From: Catenaria anguillulae PL171
Taxonomy: Eukaryota > Blastocladiomycota > Blastocladiomycetes > Blastocladiales > Catenariaceae
Assembly: GCA_002102555.1 (NCBI GenBank)
Contig: MCFL01000051.1
Coordinates: 1 to 64,000 of the forward strand
Direction of reading: 5' to 3'
Length of the DNA stretch: 64,000 bases
The translations under genes and the position numbers were made by a program. Of this stretch, positions 10,148 through 21,448 are shown piece after piece. The notes beneath the pieces were generated by a model. That model was given only the letters and a program-made list of their open reading frames with translations, was not told where the DNA came from and did no database searches. How positions within the stretch are numbered: the stretch's first letter is position 1; each line of letters starts with the position of its first letter.

Positions 10148-10952
10148 CAGCCAGGTCGAAGCGCAATACTTCAAAGGCCAAGTTGATCGCCGGCCACCAA
10201 AAATGCGGGGGCCCAAGGTTTATGTATGTCGCGGTGGACGAGCGGGCCGGACATTATGTTCGGGGCCCTTGGAAAGGTTGACAAGCGTGAATCAGATGTT
10301 TGCAGCCGCGCCAGCCCAACGTTTTCAAGCGGTACATGGCTGTCACGGAGATGGGCGGCACACACCCGCGCGGTGATGGCGATGGCGGTGATGGAGCAAA
10401 TTTGGTGGGATTGTTCGCATTTCGCTTCGCACGTGTGTTTGTCTCACATCGGCCATTGCCAAAGACCGTAGCTCGCGAGAGGCCGCCTGTTTCTTGGAAA
10501 AGGACAAGCCACGCTTTGTTGCATGCGGGTGCCGAGAAACTCGTCACGCTTTTTACCTACTACTACGCAAGGGCGGGCATCTTTGGACATTTTGCAAATA
10601 AACATGTGCAGGACCAGCGGCGGTTCCCTGGACTCACAGGTCTTGGTACCTACTGGTGGGGCTCACGGTGCATACTTTTGCGCCTGGCAACGGTGCCTCC
10701 CGTCACCGAACCCGGGATCGATTTGACTCTAGGCTGACTCTGGGCCGTGATTGCAGTGGTCTCGTGCTCACGGGATCATGTGCGGGGCCGTTCTCTTGCG
10801 CTTGACACCAAGGCCCGATCGGTCAAGACCCAGAGCTGTGCGCTACTATTTATGTTGCGACAGGCCAGCTGATACCCGCTACGATGCAACGAAATGCAGA
10901 GAATTTGAAGCGATAAACAGAACCACAAGGAATGTATGTTCGGGATGTGGGT
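10148..10952. other. Intergenic, nothing recognised
   Basis: About 800 bp between the receptor promoter and the end of the ITPK1 gene. Open frames on both strands are short and lack motifs. I see no RNA gene. Confidence 0.4.
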
Positions 10953-12295
10953 TTATTCCAGGCGGCAATGTTTGAGAACCTCGTCTGAAAACGCTGTCTG
11001 AAAATCGTATGAAACGCCTGAAAACGATGGAAAATAGTTGATGTCGACATATTCAATTGCCTGTCGGAGGAATTGAGAACGACGTCAAACCCAAACAAGG
11101 TCAGGCCCTGCCAGACAATGAGGTGGTGAATGTCAGTAATCGAGCACTCTTGGGCAGTCGAGGGTGGCGAATGGAACGGACAAAGACGGAAGATAATCGA
11201 GCAGCCAAGTTGTTGATTGAAGCTTTGATGTTGCCAGAGTCTAACTGAGCGGCAGCGTGCGCAAGGTCGTCGTTTGTCGCGCTGAGAAATGCGGTTTCGA
11301 CAGGCGTGCGCCGAGCAATGTCGATTTCGGTTTGGTTAGTGGACGGGAATCGCTTTGGGATGGTTTGGGAATCGAAAACTAGCGGCTCCCCTATATGCAT
11401 GTACGCCAGCGAACGTCAATTCACTGGAATTGCGAGAATAGAATCAACCATACAATATCTCAGACGAAAATCACATACCGTCGTCGATCCATCGATTCCG
11501 CAAGGACGGCCGCAAGAGCACCTCAGTTCGCTCGGCCAGTGTGTACGCCTTGAACAGGACACCGCCATGCGGGACAATTGGCTGCACGGCCAACTCTTCT
11601 GGTTTCTCAAAAGGACCATGCTGAATCAACCAGTCGAGCTGGCGAGGCCCAGCAACCACAGCCATGATGTGAGAAGCATGTGTCGAACAAGCTTCGACTC
11701 GCTTGATGATGATTGGATAAGAAAGGGCGGACGGGTGATTATGAATGGAAGCGAGAGTCACAACCGTGGTTATTGGGACATGGAAGCGACCATCGGAGCA
11801 GACCTGTGCGAGTTTTGTGGCCATTTCGGTGCGCGAGTAAAGGGGCTGAATCGAGGCGAGCGGATCAAGGAAAGGGACAGCTGGGTTGGCCATAATGAAT
11901 TTCTGCAAATCAGTCACGTTCCTGTCAGTTGCATTTGCACAAAGCTTCCCCGACCTTTAGGGAGATGGCCCGCACCTGGACTCGATTCCAACGTTGAACG
12001 CTCGCTTCATCTCCCGCCAAGAAGCCCAAGTACGTCTCGTTGAGCTTGTGCACAATAAGTGCGAAAGGACCTTGCTGCTCGAGTGGGATGTCCAGATCAA
12101 TGTGAACCAGATCTACGCCCTTTGATCTGCAGACTCCGGAACGAAGTATTGGTGAGGTGATGGCCAATCGGGGTCGACACCACTCCGTCTGTACCTGGCT
12201 CGCTCGACAATACCGTCAAAGCCCGCCTGGGAAAGCTTCTTTTGTGGAAAAATGAGCCCGATGCGGACCATTTTGTTGATTGCTTTGGGTGTCAT
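10953..12295 (-). CDS. Inositol-tetrakisphosphate 1-kinase (ITPK1-like), five exons
   Basis: An ATP-grasp kinase that phosphorylates inositol polyphosphates in the soluble route to higher phytate species. Exons are 12195-12295, 11976-12126, 11479-11902, 11182-11390 and 10953-11107, with GT-AG introns of 68, 73, 88 and 74 bp. The N-terminal substrate domain has RIGLIFPQKKL and KGVDLVHIDLD, then GPFALIVHKLNETYLG. The ATP-grasp core has YPIIIKR, VLFKAYTLAERTEVLLRPSL and, after the last intron, LTLFGFDVVLN, ending in the metal-binding EYVDINYFPSFSGV. That last motif is reached only if one A is added in the CAATTG near 11056, so a single-base deletion in an A run is likely. With it, the product is about 346 residues, a normal family length. 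Confidence 0.85.
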
Positions 12296-12382
12296 GATGT
12301 ACAGCGAGGTGTTCTTGATTCATCCGCGCATGTGATAATCTTGAGCAAATCCGTGAAATTGCGGTCACTGTGGATCATGATG

Positions 12383-12405
12383 TTATCATTTTTATCATTT
12401 TTATC
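12383..12405. promoter_or_regulatory. Three evenly spaced GATA motifs
   Basis: TTATC (GATAA on the minus strand) occurs at 12383, 12392 and 12401, exactly 9 bp apart, in the 386-bp region between the ITPK1 gene and argininosuccinate lyase. Fungal GATA factors often act on nitrogen-metabolism genes, so control of the lyase is plausible, but this is inference. Confidence 0.4.
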
Positions 12406-12549
12406 TGCACGCCACCCAAGCGCTCAAGGCAAGCCGAAGCGGGTGATCGCGAGCCAATCAGGGCCCTTGATCTCTCCAGCATCCAGTCACGTCTCTCTCA
12501 ACCTTCAAGAAAAAACCGATCGACCTACATCCGTCGGCCCTGTCGGCAC

Positions 12550-12556
12550 TATAAAA
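12550..12556 (+). promoter_or_regulatory. TATA box of argininosuccinate lyase
   Basis: TATAAAA lies about 125 bp upstream of the chosen ATG at 12682. Using that ATG leaves a pyrimidine-rich leader, typical of fungal transcription starts. Confidence 0.5.
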
Positions 12557-12681
12557 GCAAACCGACCGCCCGACCGCCAGAATCCAGGCTGTCTATGCAT
12601 GTCATATACAGCACTCACCACCGAACTTCCCGTCCCCCTACCGCCCCTATTCGCTCACCCTCACGCTCACGCACCTCCGCC

Positions 12682-14094
12682 ATGACTTCGACCAACACCA
12701 CCACCACCAAGCTTTGGGGCGGCCGCTTCGACGGCACGACCGACCCCATCATGCACGCCTTCAACGCCTCCATTCACTTTGACAAGCGCATGTGGGCTGC
12801 CGACATCACGGGCTCCCAGGCTTACGCCAAGGCCCTCGCGCGCACGGGTCTAATCTCCCAGCAGGAATGCGACCTGCTCGTGTCTGGGCTCGCACAGGTT
12901 GGCCAGGAATGGGCCAACGGCTCCTTCGCCATCGACCCCGTCGCGGACGAAGACATTCACACGGCCAACGAGCGCCGCCTGTCCGAGATCATTGGCAAGG
13001 ACGTTGCTGGCAAGTTGCACACGGGCCGGTCCAGGAACGATCAGGTCGCCACAGACATGCGACTGTGGCTGCGCGACGCCGTATCGGAAATCAAGACCCT
13101 TGTTGTCCAGGTGGTCCAGGTGCTTGCTGAGCGCGCAGAGGCCGAAATCGACGTGATTATGCCCGGATACACGCACTTGCAGCGTGCACAGCCCATTCGG
13201 TGGTCTCACTTTCTCCTGTCGTACGCCTCGTCGTTCCTCGCCGACATTGAGCGCCTCGCTGCCCTCTACGTCCAAGTCAATCAACTCCCGCTCGGATCGG
13301 GTGCGCTTGCGGGCAATCCCTTCAACATTGACCGCGAGTTTTTGTGCACCGAACTCGGATTTGACCGTCTCCTGTACAACTCACTGCATGGCGTCAGCGA
13401 CCGCGACTTTGTTGCCGAGTTCCTGTTTGTCGGGTCGCTCATCATGACGCACATTTCGCGCCTCGCCGAAGACCTCATCACATACTCGTCGGCCGAGTTT
13501 GGATTCGTGACGCTGGCAGACGCCTACAGCACGGGCTCGAGCCTCATGCCGCAAAAGAAGAACCCAGACTCGCTTGAACTGTTGCGCGGCAAGGTCGGGC
13601 GCGTGTTTGGCGGCATGGCCGGCTTTCTCATGACGTACAAGGGCTTGCCGTCGACCTACAACAAGGATTTGCAGGAAGACAAGGAGCCCATGTTTGATTC
13701 GTATGATACGCTGCACGGGTCGCTGCATATTCTCGCGCGGGTCATTGGCACATTGACGATTCACGACAGCAAGATGCGCGCTGCACTCACTTCGGACATG
13801 CTGGCGACGGATTTGGCCGATTATCTTGTCAAGAAGGGCGTCCCGTTCCGCGCCACCCATCATGTTGCTGGAGCAGCCGTCAAGTTGGCAGAGACGCGTG
13901 GTTGTCAGTTAAGCGAGCTATCGGTTGCGGATTTCAAGTCGTTGCACAAGGATTTTGGCGAGGATGTCGTTGAAAAGGTCTTTGACTTTGAGGCGTGTGT
14001 GGATCGTCGGTCCAGTATCGGTGGGACGGCAAAAGCGAGGGTGTTGGAGCAGGTCCAGCGGGTAAAGGATGTGATTGCCAAGCAGGTCAAATAG
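12682..14094 (+). CDS. ARG4: Argininosuccinate lyase
   Basis: Catalyses the last step of arginine synthesis, splitting argininosuccinate into arginine and fumarate. The frame is intact (about 470 residues, the usual length) with no intron. Seen motifs: KLWGGRFDG at the N-terminus, [17 protein letters not shown] (substrate loop), [11 protein letters not shown], and the superfamily signature [12 protein letters not shown] near residue 286, which carries the catalytic serine loop. The reading frame is open upstream of 12682, but the TATA box at 12550 and the start of homology at KLWGGRF favour [10 protein letters not shown] as the true N-terminus. No targeting signal is obvious. The gene symbol follows the yeast orthologue. 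Confidence 0.95.
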   Translation: MTSTNTTTTKLWGGRFDGTTDPIMHAFNASIHFDKRMWAADITGSQAYAKALARTGLISQQECDLLVSGLAQVGQEWANGSFAIDPVADEDIHTANERRLSEIIGKDVAGKLHTGRSRNDQVATDMRLWLRDAVSEIKTLVVQVVQVLAERAEAEIDVIMPGYTHLQRAQPIRWSHFLLSYASSFLADIERLAALYVQVNQLPLGSGALAGNPFNIDREFLCTELGFDRLLYNSLHGVSDRDFVAEFLFVGSLIMTHISRLAEDLITYSSAEFGFVTLADAYSTGSSLMPQKKNPDSLELLRGKVGRVFGGMAGFLMTYKGLPSTYNKDLQEDKEPMFDSYDTLHGSLHILARVIGTLTIHDSKMRAALTSDMLATDLADYLVKKGVPFRATHHVAGAAVKLAETRGCQLSELSVADFKSLHKDFGEDVVEKVFDFEACVDRRSSIGGTAKARVLEQVQRVKDVIAKQVK

Positions 14095-14421
14095 TTTCGA
14101 GTGAAATGTACTCATCACATGTATTAACAAAGCAGAAATCTATTCTCGCAACCAATCGCCAGCTATTGATCGTATCCTTATGGTACCGGTGACGTTGCAC
14201 GGATGGCGCCTGGATGAGGGATCCTGCCCGACTCGGCCACGCACGAATGGCTTTACACTATATTTACTTGGGTCGTGACTCAATTCAACTGCCCAGTCCA
14301 ACGCAATAAGGATACATGATAAAAGCCGTCGGCATCCTCCTCGGCTGCCAACATGATTCTTGGCTGACTCGTTAAAGCAACTCAATCGTGCAGACACTCA
14401 CGCCAGCAAGTTCCGTCCGCC

Positions 14422-15560
14422 ATGCGCCAGTACACGCTCCAGGAGTTTTCAACGGCCAAGACCTTGATGGGGCAACCGTTTACGGCCTCCTCCGACATCC
14501 TCCCCAATGGCACCTTCATCTCCATGATCCTCGTTGGCAGGACGCCAGAGGCACCGACAGGCTTCACGCTTTGGGCCATGAATCACTTCAAGTTCAACGA
14601 CTTTGACCCGCCCATCCAGGCCCACATCGTCCATCTCTTACACAGAGGAGCTCTTTTTCCAAATTCTATCCTACGAGCCGGCACCGCGCGATCGGTACCA
14701 CGTCGAGCGCGTGCCTGGGCCATTCGGCACCGACTCGCGAGTTTTCCATCCCAAGCTCACCAAAGGCTACGATTGGTCCACAACAACGACGCTGCACGGC
14801 GTCACGCTCAACAGGAAGCTGTACGAGGTGCTGCTTGAGGAGGAGGTGTACGCCGAGCAGCGCCAGTTGCGCGGCGCCAAGCACAAGCTCAAGTCCAAGC
14901 TGGCCACGGGCGACATTTCGCACGACGAATATGTGACTGAGCTAGCAGGGCCAAGCAGGCGTACGCACAAGCCAAGATGAAAAGTTGGGCGGTCAAATGG
15001 GGTTTGCCGTTGGCGAGCCAGCGACCATCAAGAACGTCACGTTGACGGTGGACGACAAGCAGTGGACGTCGCTTGAATCTCGATTTCTCAAGCTGGGCGA
15101 CCGCATCACGGCCAAGCGCAAGAATGTACACCTTGTATTCTCGCCAAAGGACCAACCCGCCGGCAACGTGCAAACCAGTGCTTTTTATCAAGCCAAGTTT
15201 CTCACGACATGGGGTGGCACGCTCTTGGATCGCGAAAGCGCCCTCAAGCTCATTGGCCCTGGAAACTTGGTTCGGGTTGCAACGAAGGAGGTTGGTGCCG
15301 TGTATTTTGCAATCATGGGCATTGACCGCTCCAAACCTTTGCTCGCACAGTCGGCCTTTGGCGTCCTCCTGGACTATTACCTCACGATGGATGACCAGCT
15401 CGAAAGGGTCGGTGAGTATTGGCAGTTTCCGCTGTCCAGTATCATAGAAGTCCCCGAGTCGTGGGCGGAAAATGCCAGCATCACCAAGTCCCTCCTACAG
15501 CTCAAGCAAGCCAAGGGGTTGGCTGTCACAGGAATGACAGCTGTTGACGATGATGAGTAA
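14422..15560 (+). CDS. Unrecognised gene, frame-disrupted
   Basis: Three consecutive open frames read like one protein: MRQYTLQEFSTAKTLMGQPF up to about 14635, then a segment containing EELFFQILSYEPAPRDRYHV, then MGFAVGEPATIKNVTLTVDD to the stop at 15560. The boundaries near 14635, 14945 and 15000 show no good splice sites, so single-base errors or decay are likely. The central part is lysine/glutamate-rich (a possible coiled coil), and the C-terminal 190 residues look folded, with alternating hydrophobic and charged stretches. I do not recognise the family. The gene converges on the next gene with only about 70 bp between stops. Confidence 0.55.
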
Positions 15561-15630
15561 CCAGTGTAAGACAGGTTGTCGTTGTATGAAAATATAAAAG
15601 AATCGAAAACATCAAGGAACAAACAGAAAA

Positions 15631-18600
15631 TTACTTTGTTCGATAGACAGACAAGATGTTTTGCACGTGCGGCGGGGCAACCAACTCGTACGCCAACTTG
15701 CTGCCCAACTGGACCAACTCGTCATCGCTCATCGTAACAGCTGGGCTTTCTAGGGCAGCCCACTGCTTGGCATTCACCTGCAGCGCCCGCTCCAACCGGT
15801 CCATGACCTCCTTGGGCACGGGCTGCTGCCCATGCTGCGTCCGAATCGACTGAATCTCGGCAACACCACCACCACCGCCCGTCGTGCTCACGTTCCCGCG
15901 CTCCAACCCGTCCACCAAGGCAGCAATCCCAATGGGCGAAATCCCACAATTGCCCAGGTTGAGAACGCGGACACCTCCTTTGCCTTTGCCGTTGCTGATA
16001 GCAGCAGGCCGAGGCATGGCAAGCAGCTCGTCCGCAATCGCCCGCGCACCCTCGTCGCCAACACGTTGCCCACACCGCCCATGATGAGCGTGCCGCGGTA
16101 ATACCCGAGACCGAGAAACATGAGCGCCGGATGACTCGCTGCGGCCTTGGCCAATGCCCGCGCACCTTGCGCGCCAATCCCGTTGGACGACAGCGTCAGC
16201 CGAACCATGGCCGTGTCCTTGGCCAGACCCTGCGCCAAGGCAACGGCTCCTTCGTCACCCAGCCGGTTGCACGACAGGTACAAGCTCTCGAGCCGCGACT
16301 GGCCCGTCGACAGGTACTCGCCCATGACGCGCGCAAACTTGGCCGACAAGTGGTTCGTGTCGAGGTACAGGTGGCGCAGACCCGAGTCGGGATTGGCGCG
16401 CAACGCCTCGACGATGGCAATGGCGCCGTCGTCTTGAATGCCCGTGTTGAGCAAGTCGAGCACCTCGAGCGTCGTGTTGACGCGCAGCATGTCGGCCAAG
16501 TGCTTGGCGCCCTGCACAAGGATCGGGTTGCGCTTGAGCCACAGCGCCGTCACCTTGCGCTTGGCCACTCCGAGGTGCGCAGCGGCTCGGCAATCACGTG
16601 CATGTCGTCCGCGTCGAAATTGTTGCCACCCGCGTACCAGCACGTCACGGACGATCGAGGGTCCGCCATGGCTTGTGCAATGCGCCGTGCACCCGCCGAG
16701 CCCGTAATGTTGTTGCCAATCATCAAGATTTCGATCCCCTTGGTGCACCCAAACTCGTTATCCACCAGCGCATCCAGCAGCGGGCCAATGCCCTGTGGGC
16801 CAACCACTTGCTTGCACAGGTCGAGTCGCTTGCCCGAGTCGAGAATGGTGCCTCGTGCAAACGACTTGAGCTCGGTCGATGAGCTGGATGTGGTCGACGT
16901 TGACAGCGGGGCAGGTGCAGAGAGGTACCGAAGCAAACCGTCGAGCTCTTCAAGTGGGCACGGCACAACCGGCTCGGGTTCCGGGAACAAGACCTCGCGC
17001 GCGGGCTTGGCCTTGAGTCGCGACTCGACATCCACTGGGTGGACAAGGCAGTAGTATCCTTGTCCTTGGTGACCTTGCCATGATCGCGCTTGGCCGCCAG
17101 GTACTGCTCGTTGATGTTGATGGACTTGTTGTGCGAGCGAGACAGGGACGCAACGAGCCGTTGGTACTGGTTGTATGCAACGGCGCGTAAGTGGTCGCGG
17201 CGCTTGTCGGTCATGTCCGCATTGAGGGATGTGTCGTGGAAAAAGAGTGACTCGGCAACAGCCTCGGCGAGGCGAGACCCGCGGTTGGTGGCAGTTTGCA
17301 GGCGAGGCGCACCCAGGGCACAGGCCGACGGAACGGCAAAGTCAGCAACAGCAGCAGCAGCAGTCGTATTGTCCTCATCAAGATCGGTCATCACATCGCC
17401 CGACTCTGTCTCGGAATCACCACGAGTGACCGATTGCGAGTCGGCACGCAGCTGAGCGACAAACACCTTGACAATGGCCTCCTTGAGCCAGGGCACCGGC
17501 TCGGTCGCCGCAGCATTTAAGGCAGCCAGCACCGTCAATGGCTTCCACGTGCGAGCGTGCGTCACCATGAGATTGACAATGCGAGCAAACAAGTTGACCA
17601 GGTAGGTAGTCACGGCGCAACGAGCAGACAGGGCGGCGAGTACGAGGTGCGCAAAAGCAGCATGGCGAGTGTCCTCTGCATCGGGCTGCTGCGTGTGGGC
17701 GAGCAAGACTTGGAAGGCAAACTGGACGACCGACTCGACCTCATCCTCGGAAACAGCGGTGGTCGTGGTTGAAGTCGTGGATGGCAGAAGCGCGTTGCTG
17801 GCAAAGCCGGCCCAGTCAAAGGATGTGGCAAGCGGTGCAGAGTCTCGCAAGTCGAGCGTTGGCAACGTGGGTGAGTCGGCGACAGCAGATGCGAGCAGTG
17901 GGCACGCAGCCAGCTTGGCACGAATGGATGGGGCGAGGCCGACCAGAGGCATGACAGTCAAGGAATTGGACCGGTTGACGAGCGAGGTACCGTGCTCCGA
18001 GTCGAGTCGCATCCGCCGATACTGCTGCAGCCCGACCGCAATCTTGTCCTCGAGTGACATCATGGCATGGGTCTGTTGCTCTTCGTGTGATTGAGATGCA
18101 CGACGACTGGTACCGTCAATGATGACGCCTTTGATAAACTCGGCCATGGCCTTGTGCGGGTACGTTTGCGGCGTAAAATGGCCACCAGGATGCGAAACAA
18201 TGTCGGCCGACTCGTAAATCTTGGCCAGCTCGCGGGTGTTGCCCTCCATGACCTCGGGCGGACCCAGGTGCCGGTCCTGCTCGCCGTAAATGTGCAGCGA
18301 CTTGACTTGCGCACCCGATACGATCCCATCCCGCATCCACTGCTTGTGTGCCGTCGCGCGCGAGGGCAAGCCCGCAATGCAAATCGCAAACTCGTGCGGG
18401 TACCGGTCACGCATCGCACCCAGCAAGCCAACCACCGTGGCCCCTTGCGAGAAGCCAAGCACGCCGTCAAATGGTCCTAGCTCGGCAAACACTTGGTCAA
18501 GGTACGCTAGCGTCGCATTCGCACCGACATAGATCTTGTCGCCCGTCACAGGGTCCACTGCGGGATTCCACCAAGCACGCTGGTGCGGCAGCGACACGTC

Positions 18601-19764
18601 CCACCCCGCGTGGTGATTGCCATCCTGAGCACCAGCACCAGCAGTAGCACCAGCAGCTGCACCGTCCGATGGCAAGGGTGCAGCCGAGGAACGAGCAACT
18701 TTGTACTGGTTGGGTGCATTCACACGCACAATCTCGAGTGCACCCTGCGGAAACTGTTGTGACAGTTTGGTCATGGCACGCTTCATGATGTGTGCGTTTT
18801 GACGGTATCCGTGGAGAGCAAGCACACGGATCGGACGGTGGCCAGCGGGACCCAATGGCCGCACAACCGGGTTGACGACCGGCAGCGGCAGCGACTCGGG
18901 CGTGTATTTGGGTGTCTTCTTGTTCTTGTCGACGACCGAGAGGGCAAACGCCGACTTGCGGCCATCGCCCGTTGCCAACCACGTCAGTTCCTCGGCGGTC
19001 GAGTCGCGGCCCACCACCGCATTGCGATACGGGTACCGGCCAAATCGCGTGATGAGCATGTGATGCTTGTGCGCCGACGACACGGCCGACTTGAACACGT
19101 GTGGGTAGTGGCACGCTTGTTGCTTGGCGTCGGCCTCGAGTGCAGTCAAGAGTTGCAGGCACTTGAGAGACCGGTCGGGGTTGTGCTCGGCAGCGTGCAT
19201 GTACGGATGGTACAGAAACAGGCGGTGGACGAGTGCATAGGAGTAGTTGTTGGAGCTAATCGTTGGCGTTGACGTTGATGCAAGGGCCAGGTCGGCAAGT
19301 TGAACCGCAAGCTCGTCCGTGGCAAACATGAGCGGCGTGCCACGGTGAATGTGGCGCGACAGCTGGTCCGTGAGAATGACGAGAGCCAGCAAGCCGTCGA
19401 GCGAGGCAGACCAGCGCGTGACGATGCTGTCGGTCACAGTGACACCTCCATCCACTAGACTGGGTGAGGCCATGGCCGTAGGATTGTGGTTGATCTTGAT
19501 GCCGAGGTGGTCGTGCACTTGATTGAGATACGACCCAAACCGCTGGGCAATGTCGGCATCTTGGCCGGCAGTGCAGCGGAACCACAGCTTGGTGGGCGGC
19601 TTGTAGGTCGGCGAGTTTACGTCCGAGGCGCCAAACCAGTACGTGAGGATGGACGTGACTGCCTTTTGGTCGGCGCCCGAGAGCATCCCAATACCGCCGC
19701 CAGCACCAGCCTGTGTAGGCAGGACGAGCTCGGTTTCCTTATCGAAATTGGTGAAAGCAGTCAT
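15631..19764 (-). CDS. DUF924 - FSH1 serine hydrolase - LRR fusion protein
   Basis: One very long frame starts at 19764. Residues about 25-290 match DUF924: LTYWFGASD, LWFRCTAGQDADIAQRF, LTDQLSRHIHRGTPLMFATD, ITRFGRYPYRNAVVGRDSTA. Residues about 315-560 are an FSH1-family hydrolase with LALHGYRQNA, the nucleophile in GVLGFSQGATVVG, the acid in YGEQDRHLGPPE and the histidine in HPGGHFTPQ, so the triad is complete. A helical region without known motifs follows. After an apparent one-base slip near 17040 comes a leucine-rich repeat protein of ribonuclease-inhibitor type (VTALWLKRNPI, LDLLNTGIQDDGAIAIVEAL, LYLSCNRLGDEGAVALAQGL). Two further slips near 16580 and 16060 interrupt it. The LRR part may be a separate gene starting at the MMSLEDK region near 18062, but no stop separates them. 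Confidence 0.7.
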
Positions 19765-20365
19765 CGTGTTCTGGACCAGTGTTCACCAGGTGTGCATGTG
19801 TATGTATGTCAGTCTCTTGATTCTTGCATCAGCGTTGGTCGAAAAAATTGTGGAGCGTAAACACACACAAAGAGAATCAAGGTGAAGCGTGCTGAGTGTT
19901 CAATTCGGCAATCAAGTCGAAGGTGGGTGTGGGTCGGAAGAGTCACGGTCAGCGATATCCATGGGTCGGGGTCTTGCTCACCTTTTTAATGCAACGGAGA
20001 CGGCATTTGGGAAACGATAATGTTAAACATTGCCAGGAGTGAAATCCGTGTCATTGGGCGCAAGTCATTGGGAATGATGCCGAATCAGGGCACACAAATC
20101 ATTCGTGAGACATCCTTCGAACACGCAAGTGAGATCGCCGTCACAATCACATGCCTTCGAGTCAACTCGCTTCTCTGGCGCTGCAATCGCCTGCTCGTTT
20201 CCAATCTATCTGCAAGCTTCCTTTCTCCTGATTGAAACGCAGCTCGTCCATTCCATGTCACAAACCGCCAACATTTTTCCACTTCTCAACAGCCGAACCT
20301 AAACGAACATCATTGAGTCAAGAAAGAATCCATTAGAGGGTGATGCTTCATATGTCTCACTGTTT
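19765..20365. other. Intergenic, upstream of the fusion gene
   Basis: About 600 bp holding the presumed promoter of the minus-strand fusion gene. It becomes AT-richer towards the inverted-repeat arm. No gene is supported. Confidence 0.4.
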
Positions 20366-20658
20366 ATCGTGGACCTGCTCCTGTCGCATTTCACCAACGC
20401 GCCATGTTCATTCCCAAGAACCGGAGAGGCACTGTGTATAGACTTGATGCACAGAAGCAATCTCCGCCTCGCCAGTGGGATGAGCTCGGAGTAAAATGCG
20501 CTTGATTTACGCAGGTGCGTCCCCTGACAGTCACCAATGGCGAGATTTTTGATCCGTAGTCCTGCCGTCGACGCACACATGTATCGTGAGCACGCACTCA
20601 TGTCCATGTATTCTCTGGTGGGTTGCTTTGTGGCGGGTTGTGTGGCGGCGGCGCACAT

Positions 20659-20907
20659 TTATTTCATATCAGACTCACACATAAAGTGAATTTCGAGTTT
20701 GCAGGCACCCCCGTTTAATTCGACCATGCCGTTGGCGCGGTCAAGGTAAATACAAACCCTCGCACCAGACCCGGCGGGCCGCCGGGTATACGTATACCTC
20801 CAAATATTTGTGCAATAGCTGTAATCAATTGCGGTAAACGAATTCAACGAGCCGCGGCAAGTGCCTGCCTTGACGATCGCGATGCATGTCTCGTCATCCT
20901 CAAACAT
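20659..20907 (-). CDS. Short cysteine-containing open frame (82 residues)
   Basis: A frame starting MFEDDETCIAIVKAGTCRG with six cysteines in total and aromatic-rich TAIDYSYCTNIWRYTYT. The spacing and hydrophilic Gly/Asn-rich C-terminus resemble an exon of a small disulfide-stabilised secreted domain, but there is no signal peptide, so an upstream exon would be needed. The matching stretch in the other arm (about 36060-36300) contains stops and indels. It may be a gene remnant in both arms, with this copy open by chance. Confidence 0.3.
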   Translation of the reverse strand: MFEDDETCIAIVKAGTCRGSLNSFTAIDYSYCTNIWRYTYTRRPAGSGARVCIYLDRANGMVELNGGACKLEIHFMCESDMK

Positions 20908-21344
20908 AAATGTATATCGAAGACGTTTGCGATGTGGAGAGGTGGAGGTGAGACATAAATTCAGGCGCGATCAGTTCATTCGTATGTTTCACGCAAAATG
21001 AAATTTAGCACACATGTTGAGGATCAATGAAATAAATACCATGCAACAGCTAGCAACGGCACCGGCTCCTGTCATGCAAGTTTGAATTCATTTATTCATG
21101 CAAACATTCGGTCGTATTATTAACATTGCTTGAATGTCTGGATGCAATTGCAGGACTGCAGCACCGTTTTCCTTTCTCATTTCCCAGGCATCGTCCAATC
21201 CCACGTTCAAAGTTTCGAAAATAGTTCTACCGACGCTCGCCTACTCATCAGCCAATAACAGAGCTACATTCCATGCAGGAACCGAAAGCCTAGCTCAATC
21301 GTACGTTCATGCTGTCCATTCCATGCCGTGAAAAGGCAGTACGG

Positions 21345-21350
21345 TATAAG
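21345..21350 (+). promoter_or_regulatory. TATA-like box, secreted protein copy 1
   Basis: TATAAG lies about 100 bp before the start codon at 21449 and is conserved in the other arm at 35623-35628 (minus strand). Confidence 0.4.
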
Positions 21351-21448
21351 AATGAGCCGGTCCCCCGCTCACCATCCATTCCCACGCTGTCGACTCGTCC
21401 ATATCTCAATCCCATCCTTATCCTCCAACTCAGCAAACCCAATCCAAG

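Noticed and set aside
16131-17054. A 307-codon plus-strand frame opposite the LRR region
   Set aside because: Arg/Ser-rich shadow of the leucine-rich repeats, with no motif of its own.
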